Assembly (NCBI GenBank): GCA_947452665.1
Contig: CANGEH010000026.1
Coordinates: 1-13,681 of the forward strand
From: Caulobacteraceae bacterium
GTDB lineage: Bacteria > Pseudomonadota > Alphaproteobacteria > Caulobacterales > Caulobacteraceae
Reading direction: 5' to 3'
Length of the DNA stretch: 13,681 nt
The number at the start of each line of letters is the position of its first letter. Position 1 is the stretch's first letter. This document shows, piece after piece, positions 7,185 through 13,681 of this stretch. A model generated the notes under the pieces. It ran no database searches. It saw nothing but the letters and a program-made list of their open reading frames with translations, and had not been told where the DNA came from. The translations under genes and the position numbers were made by a program.

Positions 7185-7940
7185 ATGAGCGCGCCTCGCC
7201 CGGTGACGGGGATTATTTGCTGTAACCGAGCCGTGGGCGCAGAGATCGCTCAGGCGGTGATGAATCGCTATGTCACGGCGACCATGACCTATGCAGGCGC
7301 CGCGGCGCTGCTTGTGCCGTCCTTGCCAGAACAGATGCGGGCCTTAGAGGTGGTTGGGCGGCTGGACGGGCTGTTATTGACCGGCAGTCCCTCGAATATG
7401 CAGCCACACCGCTATGGCCAGACGATTGACGATGCGCCGGGCCCCTTTGATGCGCCCCGCGATGCCATGACCCAGGACTTGATCGCGGCCATGCTGGACC
7501 TGGGCAGGCCCGTCTTTGGTATTTGTCGCGGCTTTCAAGAGTTAAATGTCGCGCTTGGCGGGACCTTGCGCCGCGATGTAAGCGTGCCCGATGCGCCGCT
7601 GTCCCATCACGCCCCTGACGGGGTCAGTTTTGAGGCCATGTTTGATCACTACCATCCGGTGGCCTTGACCAGGGGCGGTGTGCTGGCCAGTCGCTATGGC
7701 ACCGACCAATTGACCGTTAATTCGGTGCATTATCAGGGTGTGGATCAATTGGCGCCGGGCCTTTTGGCCGAGGCCCATGCGGCTGATGGTCTGGTTGAGG
7801 CCTTTTCGGCCACACTCAATGGCGCTGAGGTCCTGGCCGTGCAATGGCATCCCGAATGGCAAACCGCCGATCACCCGCAATCTCAAACCTTTTTTGCCCT
7901 GTTCGGCGCCGCCCTGCGCGGTGAGCCAATCAGGGCCTGA
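7185..7940 (+). CDS. puuD: gamma-glutamyl-GABA hydrolase (class I glutamine amidotransferase-like)
   Basis: A 251-residue member of peptidase family C26 / class I amidotransferase-like hydrolases, matching PuuD and SpuA. Seen: the nucleophile elbow FGICRGFQELNVALGG with Cys114, and the catalytic His222/Glu224 pair in VQWHPEW. Family-specific segments are LTGSPSNMQPHRYG (65-78) and VNSVHYQGVDQLAPGL. Family role: hydrolysis of gamma-glutamyl-gamma-aminobutyrate to glutamate and GABA, the deprotection step that pairs with glutamylpolyamine synthetase earlier in the cluster. The gene begins ten bases after the ATPase stop, with only a weak GGCGG-like site; ATG 7185 keeps the conserved N-terminal strand (VTGIICCNR). 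Presence of both ligase and hydrolase strongly supports a gamma-glutamylated route in this organism. Confidence 0.92.
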   Translation: MSAPRPVTGIICCNRAVGAEIAQAVMNRYVTATMTYAGAAALLVPSLPEQMRALEVVGRLDGLLLTGSPSNMQPHRYGQTIDDAPGPFDAPRDAMTQDLIAAMLDLGRPVFGICRGFQELNVALGGTLRRDVSVPDAPLSHHAPDGVSFEAMFDHYHPVALTRGGVLASRYGTDQLTVNSVHYQGVDQLAPGLLAEAHAADGLVEAFSATLNGAEVLAVQWHPEWQTADHPQSQTFFALFGAALRGEPIRA

Positions 7941-7969
7941 TCCCCATTTTTCTGACTGGAGCCAAGCCT

Positions 7970-9355
7970 ATGACTGCCCCGATCCGCAATTATGATATCG
8001 CCGCCCTCAAGCGCATGGACCTGGCCCACCACCTGCCAGCCCAGACCGATTATCGCTTGCAAGAATCGCTTGGCGGTAGCCGGATCATTACCCGCGCCGA
8101 TGGTTGCTATATTTATGACGGCGACGGCAACAAGATCCTGGACGGTATGGCCGGTCTTTGGTGCGTCAATGTCGGTTATGGCCGCAAGGAGCTAGCGGAT
8201 GCTGCCTATGAGCAGATGCTGGAGCTACCTTATTACAACACCTTCTTTAAGACCGCGACGCCGCCGCCGGTCATGCTGGCCGCCAAGATTGCTGAAAAGA
8301 TGGGCGGTCATCTCAGCCATGTGTTTTTCAATTCGTCAGGCTCCGAAGCCAATGACACTGTGTTTCGCCTGGTGCGCCATTATTGGGCACTCAAGGGTCA
8401 GCCGCAGCGCCAGATCTTTATAAGCCGCTGGAATGCCTATCACGGCTCGACCGTGGCCGGGGTCAGCCTTGGCGGCATGACCTATATGCATGAGCAGGGC
8501 AATTTGCCGATCCCCGGCGTTGAACATGTCATGCAGCCCTACAGCTTCAATGACGGGTTTGGTGAGGACGAAGAGGCCTTTGCTAGCCGTGCAGCCCAGG
8601 CGATTGAGGATCGCATCTTGGCCGTTGGGCCTGAAAATGTTGCAGCCTTTATTGGCGAGCCTGTTCAGGGCGCTGGCGGGGTTATTATTCCGCCCGCCTC
8701 TTATTGGCCAAAGGTCGAGGCCATTTGCCGTAAATACGGCATATTGCTGGTTTGTGACGAGGTGATCTGCGGCTTTGGTCGTCTGGGCCAATGGTTCGGT
8801 CACCAGCATTATGGCATCAAGCCCGATATCATTGCCATGGCCAAGGGCCTGTCCAGCGGCTATCTGCCCATTTCGGCGGTCGGTGTCGCAGACTTTATAG
8901 TCGCCGAACTTAAGGCGCATGACGGTGATTTCGTGCATGGCTTTACCTATTCTGGCCACCCAACGGCCTGTGCCGTGGCGCTGAAAAATATCGAGATCAT
9001 GGAGCGCGAAGGCCTGATTGAGCGCACCCGCACCGATACCGGTCCCTATATTGCCAAGGCCATGGCAACCTTGAACGATCATCCCCTGGTGGGTGAGGTG
9101 CGCACGCTTGGCTTGATCGGCGCGATCGAGATTGTTTCAAAAAAGGGCACCAATCAGCGCTTTGGTGGCCGGGAGGGTGCGGCAGGCCCGATAGTGCGCG
9201 ATCTTTGCATCAAGAACGGTCTGATGGTGCGCGGCATTCGCGACAGCCTGGTCTTTTGTCCGCCCCTGATCATTAGTCACGCCGAGATTGACCAGATGGT
9301 GGCTATTTTGCGCCGCTCTCTTGACGAGGCGGTGCCAAGACTGGCCCTAATCTAG
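7970..9355 (+). CDS. spuC: putrescine-pyruvate-type class-III aminotransferase (SpuC-like)
   Basis: A 461-residue class-III PLP aminotransferase. Seen: the phosphate-binding loop SGSEAND (123-129), YHGST (157-161), GEPVQGAGG (229-237), PLP-ring Asp263 in VCDEVICGFGR, Schiff-base Lys292 in MAKGLSSGYLP, and TYSGHP (326-331). This signature and the N-terminal LAHHLPAQTDY segment match the SpuC / omega-transaminase group. Family role: transfer of an amino group from putrescine or cadaverine to pyruvate, giving 4-aminobutyraldehyde; some members act on GABA or beta-alanine. GGAG at 7958-7961 lies eight bases before ATG 7970. It follows the hydrolase by 29 bases and ends 32 bases before the esterase gene. 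In contrast to the aminotransferase at 210-1562, all its motifs are canonical. The exact amino donor remains to be shown. Confidence 0.88.
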   Translation: MTAPIRNYDIAALKRMDLAHHLPAQTDYRLQESLGGSRIITRADGCYIYDGDGNKILDGMAGLWCVNVGYGRKELADAAYEQMLELPYYNTFFKTATPPPVMLAAKIAEKMGGHLSHVFFNSSGSEANDTVFRLVRHYWALKGQPQRQIFISRWNAYHGSTVAGVSLGGMTYMHEQGNLPIPGVEHVMQPYSFNDGFGEDEEAFASRAAQAIEDRILAVGPENVAAFIGEPVQGAGGVIIPPASYWPKVEAICRKYGILLVCDEVICGFGRLGQWFGHQHYGIKPDIIAMAKGLSSGYLPISAVGVADFIVAELKAHDGDFVHGFTYSGHPTACAVALKNIEIMEREGLIERTRTDTGPYIAKAMATLNDHPLVGEVRTLGLIGAIEIVSKKGTNQRFGGREGAAGPIVRDLCIKNGLMVRGIRDSLVFCPPLIISHAEIDQMVAILRRSLDEAVPRLALI

Positions 9356-9387
9356 CCAAGATAAATAACAAGAATCGGGAAGCCCTC

Positions 9388-10728
9388 ATGTCACGACTTC
9401 ATTTCGCCTTGCGCACGGCGCTTATCGCTGCTGCGTTTGCTACTGGTTTGCCTGCGGCCAGCCTGGCCAAGGACAAGCCCGCTAGCTATGACCTTGTCGC
9501 ACCGATCGCGCCGCAAACCGTGGGCTTTGATGCCCAGCGGCTGGAGCGACTGGACGCGGCCATGGCCAAGGTGGTCAAGGATGGCCGGGTTGCGGGCATG
9601 AGCACGCTTTTGGTGCGTCACGGCAAGATGGTGCAGTTCAAGACCTATGGTCAGGCCTCTCTTGCCGATGCACGGCCAATGACCAAGGACACGATTGTGC
9701 GCATCTATTCCATGACCAAGCCGATTACCGGCGTGGCTATGATGATGCTGTTTGAAGAGGGCAAATGGAACCTCGATGATCCGGTGTCGAAGTATATTCC
9801 AGAACTGGCCAATCTGACGGTCCTGAGCGGGGTTGATGACAAGGGCCAGATCACAACCGTCCCGGCCAAGCGCTCGCCAACCATGCGCGAATTGATGAGC
9901 CATACGGCCGGGTTTGGCTATGGGCTGGAATACACCAATCCCGTCGATAAGCAGTTTCGCGACAAGATGGTTTTGGCCTCGCCGAGCCTGCAAGAGGCGG
10001 TCAATCGGGTGTCAACCATTCCGTTGAAATTCCAGCCGGGTACAGACTGGGCCTATAGTATTTCTGTCGATTTGCAGGGCTATATTGTCGAAAAACTGTC
10101 TGGCCAGACCCTGGGCGCATTTATGAAGAGCCGGATTTTTGACCCCTTGAAAATGAAGGACACCGCCTTTTCTACCGGCGCAGAAAAAGCGCCGCGCCTA
10201 GCAACCCTTTATATGGGCGACCCAAAGACCGGAAACCTGTTTGAGGCCAAGACCATTATGGGCAATGCCTTGCCGGACTATATCAAGCCGCCCCTGATGG
10301 AATCGGGCGGCGGAGGTCTGGTTTCGACCACGAGCGATTATGGCCGATTTGCCCAGATGATCCTGAATAAGGGTGAGCTGGACGGTGTGCGACTCTTGGC
10401 TCCGGCCACGGTCGAGCTCATGGGCACCAATGTCATTCCCAAGGATGTGCTGGTCAGCTCCAATGGCAGCACGGTTGCTAGGTTCAATGAATCGGTTGGG
10501 TTTGGCCTAGATTTCATGGTGGTCAATGATCCGCGCCGGGCCGGCAGCCTGGCTGGCAAGGGCACAATGAGCTGGGGCGGTGCGGCTGGAACCTGGTTTT
10601 GGATTGATCCGGCCAATGACCTCTATTTTGTCGGCATGATCCAGCGCATGGGCGGCACGGGCGGGGACGACCTAGGGGCCATGGCTCGGACCTTGACCTA
10701 TCAGGCCTTGACCGAACCTAGCCAATAG
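9388..10728 (+). CDS. exported serine hydrolase, family VIII carboxylesterase / class C beta-lactamase fold
   Basis: A 446-residue protein. Seen: a Sec-type signal peptide (about 1-27: charged start, hydrophobic TALIAAAFATGLPAA core, a likely cut after SLA), then a beta-lactamase-fold domain. The nucleophile motif SMTK (S108, K111) and the Tyr of WAYSIS (Y223) are present. At the third motif, where beta-lactamases have KTG or HTG, the sequence reads WGG (397-399) within SWGGAAGTWFWIDP. SxxK, Tyr and WGG together are typical of family VIII carboxylesterases such as EstB. Family role: ester hydrolysis, sometimes weak beta-lactam hydrolysis, probably in the periplasm. GGGA at 9377-9380 sits seven bases before ATG 9388. 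It follows SpuC closely and may be read from the same transcript, but no link to polyamines is evident. The natural substrate is unknown. Confidence 0.85.
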   Translation: MSRLHFALRTALIAAAFATGLPAASLAKDKPASYDLVAPIAPQTVGFDAQRLERLDAAMAKVVKDGRVAGMSTLLVRHGKMVQFKTYGQASLADARPMTKDTIVRIYSMTKPITGVAMMMLFEEGKWNLDDPVSKYIPELANLTVLSGVDDKGQITTVPAKRSPTMRELMSHTAGFGYGLEYTNPVDKQFRDKMVLASPSLQEAVNRVSTIPLKFQPGTDWAYSISVDLQGYIVEKLSGQTLGAFMKSRIFDPLKMKDTAFSTGAEKAPRLATLYMGDPKTGNLFEAKTIMGNALPDYIKPPLMESGGGGLVSTTSDYGRFAQMILNKGELDGVRLLAPATVELMGTNVIPKDVLVSSNGSTVARFNESVGFGLDFMVVNDPRRAGSLAGKGTMSWGGAAGTWFWIDPANDLYFVGMIQRMGGTGGDDLGAMARTLTYQALTEPSQ

Positions 10729-10733
10729 CCGCC

Positions 10734-11522
10734 CTAGCGCCCGGTAAATTGCGCCGGGCGCCGCTCAAGAAAGGCGGCAACGCCTTCCTTGTGGTCGGCC
10801 GATTTAAAACAGCCGGCCAAGGTCTCGACATGCGCCTTCATGTGCTGCGCCATATCGCGCTCGAGCCCGTGCCAGACTAGATTTTTCATCAGGCGAAGCG
10901 ACATGGGCGAGGATTTTAGATAACGTCTCGCCTCGGTCAGGGCCGCTTCCATCAGGGTTTCGGGTGTGGCCAATTCATTGGCATATCCCATGGCTAGGGC
11001 TTCGGCCCCGGTAATGGCATCCCCCGAATAGAGCAGGCGAAGCGCTCTGGAGGGCCCGACCAGGCGTGGAAGCACCCAACTGCCCGCGCCCGTGTCGGGC
11101 ACTAGGCCACGATGGGCAAAGTTCCAGGCAAATCTGGCCCGCTCGGTGACAATACGTACATCGCACTGGCTAGAAAATTCTGCGCCCATGCCGACCGCAT
11201 GACCATCAATGGCGCCGATTACGGGTTTGGGGCAGGCGATTAGTGGCCACCATTTGCCGTCCTCATGCGCCTCACCGCGTACGCCGCGCACCTCGCCCGG
11301 TATTGTGGCCAGATCGGCAAGGTCGGTTCCGGCACAAAAACTGCCGCCTGCGCCGGTGACGATAATCACCCGCACCTTATCGTCCGCGCCAAGCCTCGCG
11401 ACCGTATCGGTAAAGGCAAACAGCATGGCATAGGTCATGGCATTGCGTTTCTCAGCCCGATCGATTGTGATCGTGGCAATGCCGTCGGCGTCTATCTCAG
11501 AGCGAATATGGTGCGCGGTCAT
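10734..11522 (-). CDS. enoyl-CoA hydratase/isomerase (crotonase superfamily)
   Basis: A 262-residue crotonase-fold protein. Seen: the CoA/oxyanion segment FCAGTDL (62-68), and DGHAVGMGAEFSSQCD (106-121) with the oxyanion Gly and Glu115 at the position of rat mitochondrial hydratase Glu144. The second hydratase Glu (rat Glu164) is not present; by my alignment a Phe or Asn (134-135) sits there. The following loop reads GLVPDTGAGSWVLPRLVG, with Asp143 where isomerases of the PaaG type carry their catalytic Asp. Name and activity should therefore stay open between hydratase and isomerase. Its start overlaps the stop of the CoA-transferase gene by four bases, so the two are translated together. 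Its 3' end faces the esterase gene with five bases between the stops. A role in acyl-CoA breakdown is likely; the substrate is unknown. Confidence 0.88.
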   Translation of the reverse strand: MTAHHIRSEIDADGIATITIDRAEKRNAMTYAMLFAFTDTVARLGADDKVRVIIVTGAGGSFCAGTDLADLATIPGEVRGVRGEAHEDGKWWPLIACPKPVIGAIDGHAVGMGAEFSSQCDVRIVTERARFAWNFAHRGLVPDTGAGSWVLPRLVGPSRALRLLYSGDAITGAEALAMGYANELATPETLMEAALTEARRYLKSSPMSLRLMKNLVWHGLERDMAQHMKAHVETLAGCFKSADHKEGVAAFLERRPAQFTGR

Positions 11523-12694
11523 TGGACTTGCTCCTGTTTGAGTCCCGCCTTGACCATGTCCGTGTCCTGACCGATCAGGGGGGCTGGCCTGTGATTGCGT
11601 TCGGGGGCGGCAGAAAATTTCACCGGCGCGCGCATCTGAATATAGTCGCCTTCGGTGGGGTGGGTCTGGTGGCTGAAAAAGTCTGTGGCAACCAGGTGTG
11701 GGTCTTGCAACAAATCGGCCATATCGCGAACGGGCATTGCGGGTATTTGCGCCTTGGCCAAGAGGTCTGTCCAGGCTTGAGAGGTCTTGGCCGGGGTAAG
11801 GCGTGCGACCTCGGCATAGATCAGGCTCATATTCTGGGCGCGCAATTGCGGTGTATTAAACAAGGCCCGGTCAAGTATGTGTGGTGCGTCCAAGAGACCA
11901 AACAGGTCGCAAACGGCCTCGTCCGTATAGGGCACAATGCTGATATAGCCGTCCTTGGTCGGGAAGGGCTGGCGGTTTGGGTCTAGCTGGCGCGGATAGC
12001 CCATAGGCCCGGTTGGCGGGATAAACGCGGCCTCGAACAGGTGCTCTTTCAAGAGAAAATCGGTAAAACACTCGAACATGGGCACCTCGACATGCTGGCC
12101 CTGGCCGGTGCGCAATTGATGGATTATGGCCGCTAGGCTGGCATAGGCCCCATGCAGGCCAGCAACCTTGTCAGCAATAACCGAGGGCAGATAGCGGGGT
12201 CTGGGATCGCCATCGACGCGGCAGGCTAAGGTGACTGCACCGGTCGCGGCCTGGATCACGTCATCATAGGCTTGGCGGTCAGCATAGGGGCCGTCTGAGC
12301 CAAAGCCCATACAATGCACATAGACAATATTCGGCCGGATCGCCTTGACCGCCTGATAGCCAAAACCGAGCCGTTCGATCGCCTTGGCCCTGATATTATG
12401 GATAAAGACGTCGGCAGTTAGGATCAGGTTGCGCAGGGTCTGGGCATCGCTAGGATTTTTAAGGTCGAGCACGACCGACTGCTTGCCGCGGTTAAGGCCC
12501 ATGTGTACCGGGCCCATGCCAAACGTCTTGGCGGGCTTTCCGGCATGGCGAAACTTGTCGCCAATCTGCGGCTCAATCTTGATCACCTCGGCCCCTAGAT
12601 CGCAAAGGATCTGGGTCGCATAAGGACCAAACACCACAGAGGTCAGATCAACCACTTTTAGGCCAAATAGCATTCCCTTAGGGGAGGCGGTCAT
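11519..12694 (-). CDS. CaiB/BaiF (family III) CoA-transferase
   Basis: A 391-residue family III CoA-transferase. Seen: the N-terminal LKVVDLTSVVFGPYATQILCDLGAEVIKIE block, LNRGKQSVVLDLKNP (about 67-81), a GFGSDGPYADRQAYDDVIQAATG stretch split by family-typical residues, and the predicted catalytic Asp175 in LPSVIADKVAGLHG. Also seen is GQGQHVEVPMFE. The length is normal. Family role: transfer of CoA between acyl-CoA and a free carboxylic acid through an Asp-anchored intermediate, in the cytosol. I chose ATG 12694 because a GGGA lies eight bases upstream; ATG 12700 (two residues longer) would leave only two bases between that site and the start. It is the first gene of a two-gene operon with the crotonase-like gene and diverges from the monooxygenase. 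The acid substrate cannot be inferred from sequence. Confidence 0.9.
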   Translation of the reverse strand: MTASPKGMLFGLKVVDLTSVVFGPYATQILCDLGAEVIKIEPQIGDKFRHAGKPAKTFGMGPVHMGLNRGKQSVVLDLKNPSDAQTLRNLILTADVFIHNIRAKAIERLGFGYQAVKAIRPNIVYVHCMGFGSDGPYADRQAYDDVIQAATGAVTLACRVDGDPRPRYLPSVIADKVAGLHGAYASLAAIIHQLRTGQGQHVEVPMFECFTDFLLKEHLFEAAFIPPTGPMGYPRQLDPNRQPFPTKDGYISIVPYTDEAVCDLFGLLDAPHILDRALFNTPQLRAQNMSLIYAEVARLTPAKTSQAWTDLLAKAQIPAMPVRDMADLLQDPHLVATDFFSHQTHPTEGDYIQMRAPVKFSAAPERNHRPAPLIGQDTDMVKAGLKQEQVQ

Positions 12695-12757
12695 GAACAT
12701 AATCCCGAGCGATACTTTGGGCCCAGACCCTAGATCACCTTGAATCTATAGGAAAGC

Positions 12758-12763
12758 TGTCAA
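12758..12763 (-). promoter_or_regulatory. possible -35 element for CoA-transferase operon
   Basis: The minus strand reads TTGACA here, a perfect -35 hexamer, about 60 bases upstream of the CoA-transferase start. No good -10 follows at the usual spacing: 17 bases on, the sequence is AGGTGA, at 12735-12740, which overlaps the lone GATCACC half-site. The call rests on the -35 match alone. Confidence 0.25.
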
Positions 12764-12854
12764 GGGTTCAGATGGGGCCTCAGCCAAGTTTGCGCCCCGA
12801 CCGTCACGGCCTGAATCTTGTGTTGGACATGGCGAAAATCGCGGCGCACAGTTG

Positions 12855-12871
12855 GGTGATCAAGGATCACC
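12855..12871. repeat. perfect 7+3+7 inverted repeat, candidate operator
   Basis: GGTGATC, a 3-base spacer AAG, then GATCACC: a perfect two-fold symmetric 17-base site in the divergent intergenic region. The size and symmetry fit a dimeric repressor operator (for example TetR, MarR or GntR type), but no regulator gene is in the window. A single arm recurs at 12733-12739 near the possible CoA-transferase promoter. Confidence 0.45.
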
Positions 12872-13007
12872 TGGTCGGTGGAAGACGGGCTGCGCAAGCG
12901 GCTTTAGCCAAGACAAGACGGGGATCGGGAGACCATCAGGGGGCAGGGTCAAGGGGTTATCAAAAACCCGGCGCCTCAGTCCCCATCAGGATAAGGGACA
13001 AAGGGCC

Positions 13008-13681
13008 ATGACTAGCGCAAAATCCGTACCCGCCAATCTGGATGCCATATTGCAAGAGGCCCACCTGCCGGCCCTGCTGATGTCGCTGGTGCATATGACC
13101 GGCGAGACCCAGATGCTGACTGACGACATGCTGCCGGTTTACGACTTTTTCGGCGATAGCAAGGTCGGCGGTTATAGCCCGGCGGTGCAAAACGAACTCC
13201 GCGGCAAGGCGGCCACGGCCTTGAAGGCCTATTTGTCCGGTGAACGGCCCCTGCCAGCCGAACCCGACAAGGCTACGATTACGCGGATGATGAACCTGAT
13301 CGCGGGCGGTCCAGTTCCCGAACACTATACCCCGCTTTTGATGGAAGAGCTTGGTATGGAGGGGATCGATAGCCGTGTCCCGGACTGGTCGCCAGAGGTG
13401 CAGAAAATCGCTCAGGCTAAGATGAAGGTGCTGATCATTGGCGCGGGCATGTCGGGCATCTTATCGGCGATCCGGTTGCAACAGGCGGGTGTGCCGTTTG
13501 AGATTATCGAAAAGAACCCAGATTTTGGCGGCACCTGGCTGGAAAACACCTATCCGGGCTGCCGGGTGGATAATCCCAGCCATATGTATTCCTTCTCGTT
13601 TGAGCCCAATCACGACTGGCCGATGCATTTTTCGACCCAGGACGTCTTGTTTGATTATTTCAAGCGCTGCGCCGAGAAGCA
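13008..13681 (+). CDS. Baeyer-Villiger-type flavin monooxygenase, N-terminal part (partial)
   Basis: The first 224 codons of a gene that runs off the window. Seen: an N-terminal helical extension of about 137 residues with no motif I recognise, then the FAD-binding Rossmann motif VLIIGAGMSGI (141-151), the acidic strand end FEIIEK with Glu168, GGTW (174-177), and TYPGCRVDNPSHMYSFSF (181-198). The last two are typical of class B flavoprotein monooxygenases. The defining fingerprint (FxGxxxHTxxW) and the NADPH domain would lie beyond the window. Family role: NADPH- and O2-dependent insertion of oxygen next to a ketone carbonyl, giving an ester or lactone, in the cytosol. The long extension recalls 4-hydroxyacetophenone monooxygenase (HapE). 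AAGGGA at 12993-12998 lies nine bases before ATG 13008. It diverges from the CoA-transferase operon. The substrate is unknown. Confidence 0.87.
   Translation, partial: MTSAKSVPANLDAILQEAHLPALLMSLVHMTGETQMLTDDMLPVYDFFGDSKVGGYSPAVQNELRGKAATALKAYLSGERPLPAEPDKATITRMMNLIAGGPVPEHYTPLLMEELGMEGIDSRVPDWSPEVQKIAQAKMKVLIIGAGMSGILSAIRLQQAGVPFEIIEKNPDFGGTWLENTYPGCRVDNPSHMYSFSFEPNHDWPMHFSTQDVLFDYFKRCAEK

Larger units (their letters stand above)
12701..13007. promoter_or_regulatory. divergent intergenic control region
   Basis: About 307 bases between the CoA-transferase and monooxygenase starts. Seen: a perfect 17-base palindrome (12855-12871), an 8-base repeat of its arm, GATCACCT, at 12733-12740 and 12865-12872, and a minus-strand TTGACA (12758-12763) that could be a -35 for the CoA-transferase operon. 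CCATCAGG occurs twice (12933-12940, 12983-12990). A 79-codon open frame runs across it (12772-13011) but has no convincing start signal or family resemblance, so I do not call it a gene. No T-rich terminator or RNA gene was seen. Confidence 0.5.

Noticed and set aside
8336..9082. A 248-codon minus-strand open frame inside the SpuC-like gene
   Set aside because: It is fully antisense to a gene with intact class-III aminotransferase motifs and has no recognisable domain.
10729..10733. A bidirectional terminator between the converging esterase and crotonase genes
   Set aside because: Only five bases separate the stops, and no strong stem with T-runs was noticed at the junction; termination probably occurs inside the opposing gene.
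12772..13011. A 79-codon plus-strand open frame in the divergent gap
   Set aside because: No ribosome site, no recognisable motif, low-complexity Arg/Gly-rich composition, and it overlaps the monooxygenase start in another frame.

Overview
The window looks like a chromosomal segment of an alphaproteobacterium. This rests on moderately high GC, densely packed genes with 1-4 base start/stop overlaps, and protein sequences that read like alphaproteobacterial (Sphingomonadales/Caulobacterales-like) family members. Phe, Tyr and Asn are often TTT, TAT and AAT despite the GC-rich background. Genus and species cannot be fixed from the sequence alone. No RNA gene, insertion sequence, CRISPR array or phage gene was seen.

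Region 1 (1-9355, all plus strand) is a polyamine uptake and catabolism cluster. In order it holds the 3' end of a GabD-type succinate-semialdehyde dehydrogenase, an atypical class-III aminotransferase, a gamma-glutamylpolyamine synthetase (PuuA/SpuB type), a Tat-type lipoprotein binding protein, two permeases and an ATPase of a PotFGHI/SpuEFGH-type importer, a gamma-glutamyl-GABA hydrolase (PuuD/SpuA type) and a putrescine-pyruvate-type aminotransferase (SpuC). The gene set resembles the Pseudomonas spuABCDEFGH locus. Imported putrescine could be gamma-glutamylated, oxidised or transaminated to the aldehyde and then the acid, freed as GABA by the hydrolase, transaminated to succinic semialdehyde and oxidised to succinate. 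No PuuB-type amine oxidase and no transcription regulator lie in the window, while two aminotransferases do. The main hypothesis is therefore that a transaminase replaces the oxidase.

Region 2 (9388-10728, plus) is a secreted or periplasmic beta-lactamase-fold hydrolase with family VIII carboxylesterase motifs. It follows the polyamine genes closely and converges with region 3.

Region 3 (10734-12694, minus) is a two-gene operon: a CaiB/BaiF (family III) CoA-transferase followed, with a 4-base overlap, by a crotonase-superfamily protein whose active site looks more isomerase-like than hydratase-like.

Region 4 (12701-13007) is a roughly 300-base divergent control region. It carries a perfect 17-base palindrome and a repeated half-site. 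Region 5 (13008 to the end, plus) is the first 224 codons of a Baeyer-Villiger-type flavin monooxygenase with a long N-terminal extension. Regions 2-5 could together handle a ketone (monooxygenase to ester, esterase to acid plus alcohol, CoA-transferase and crotonase for the acid), but this is inference from neighbourhood.
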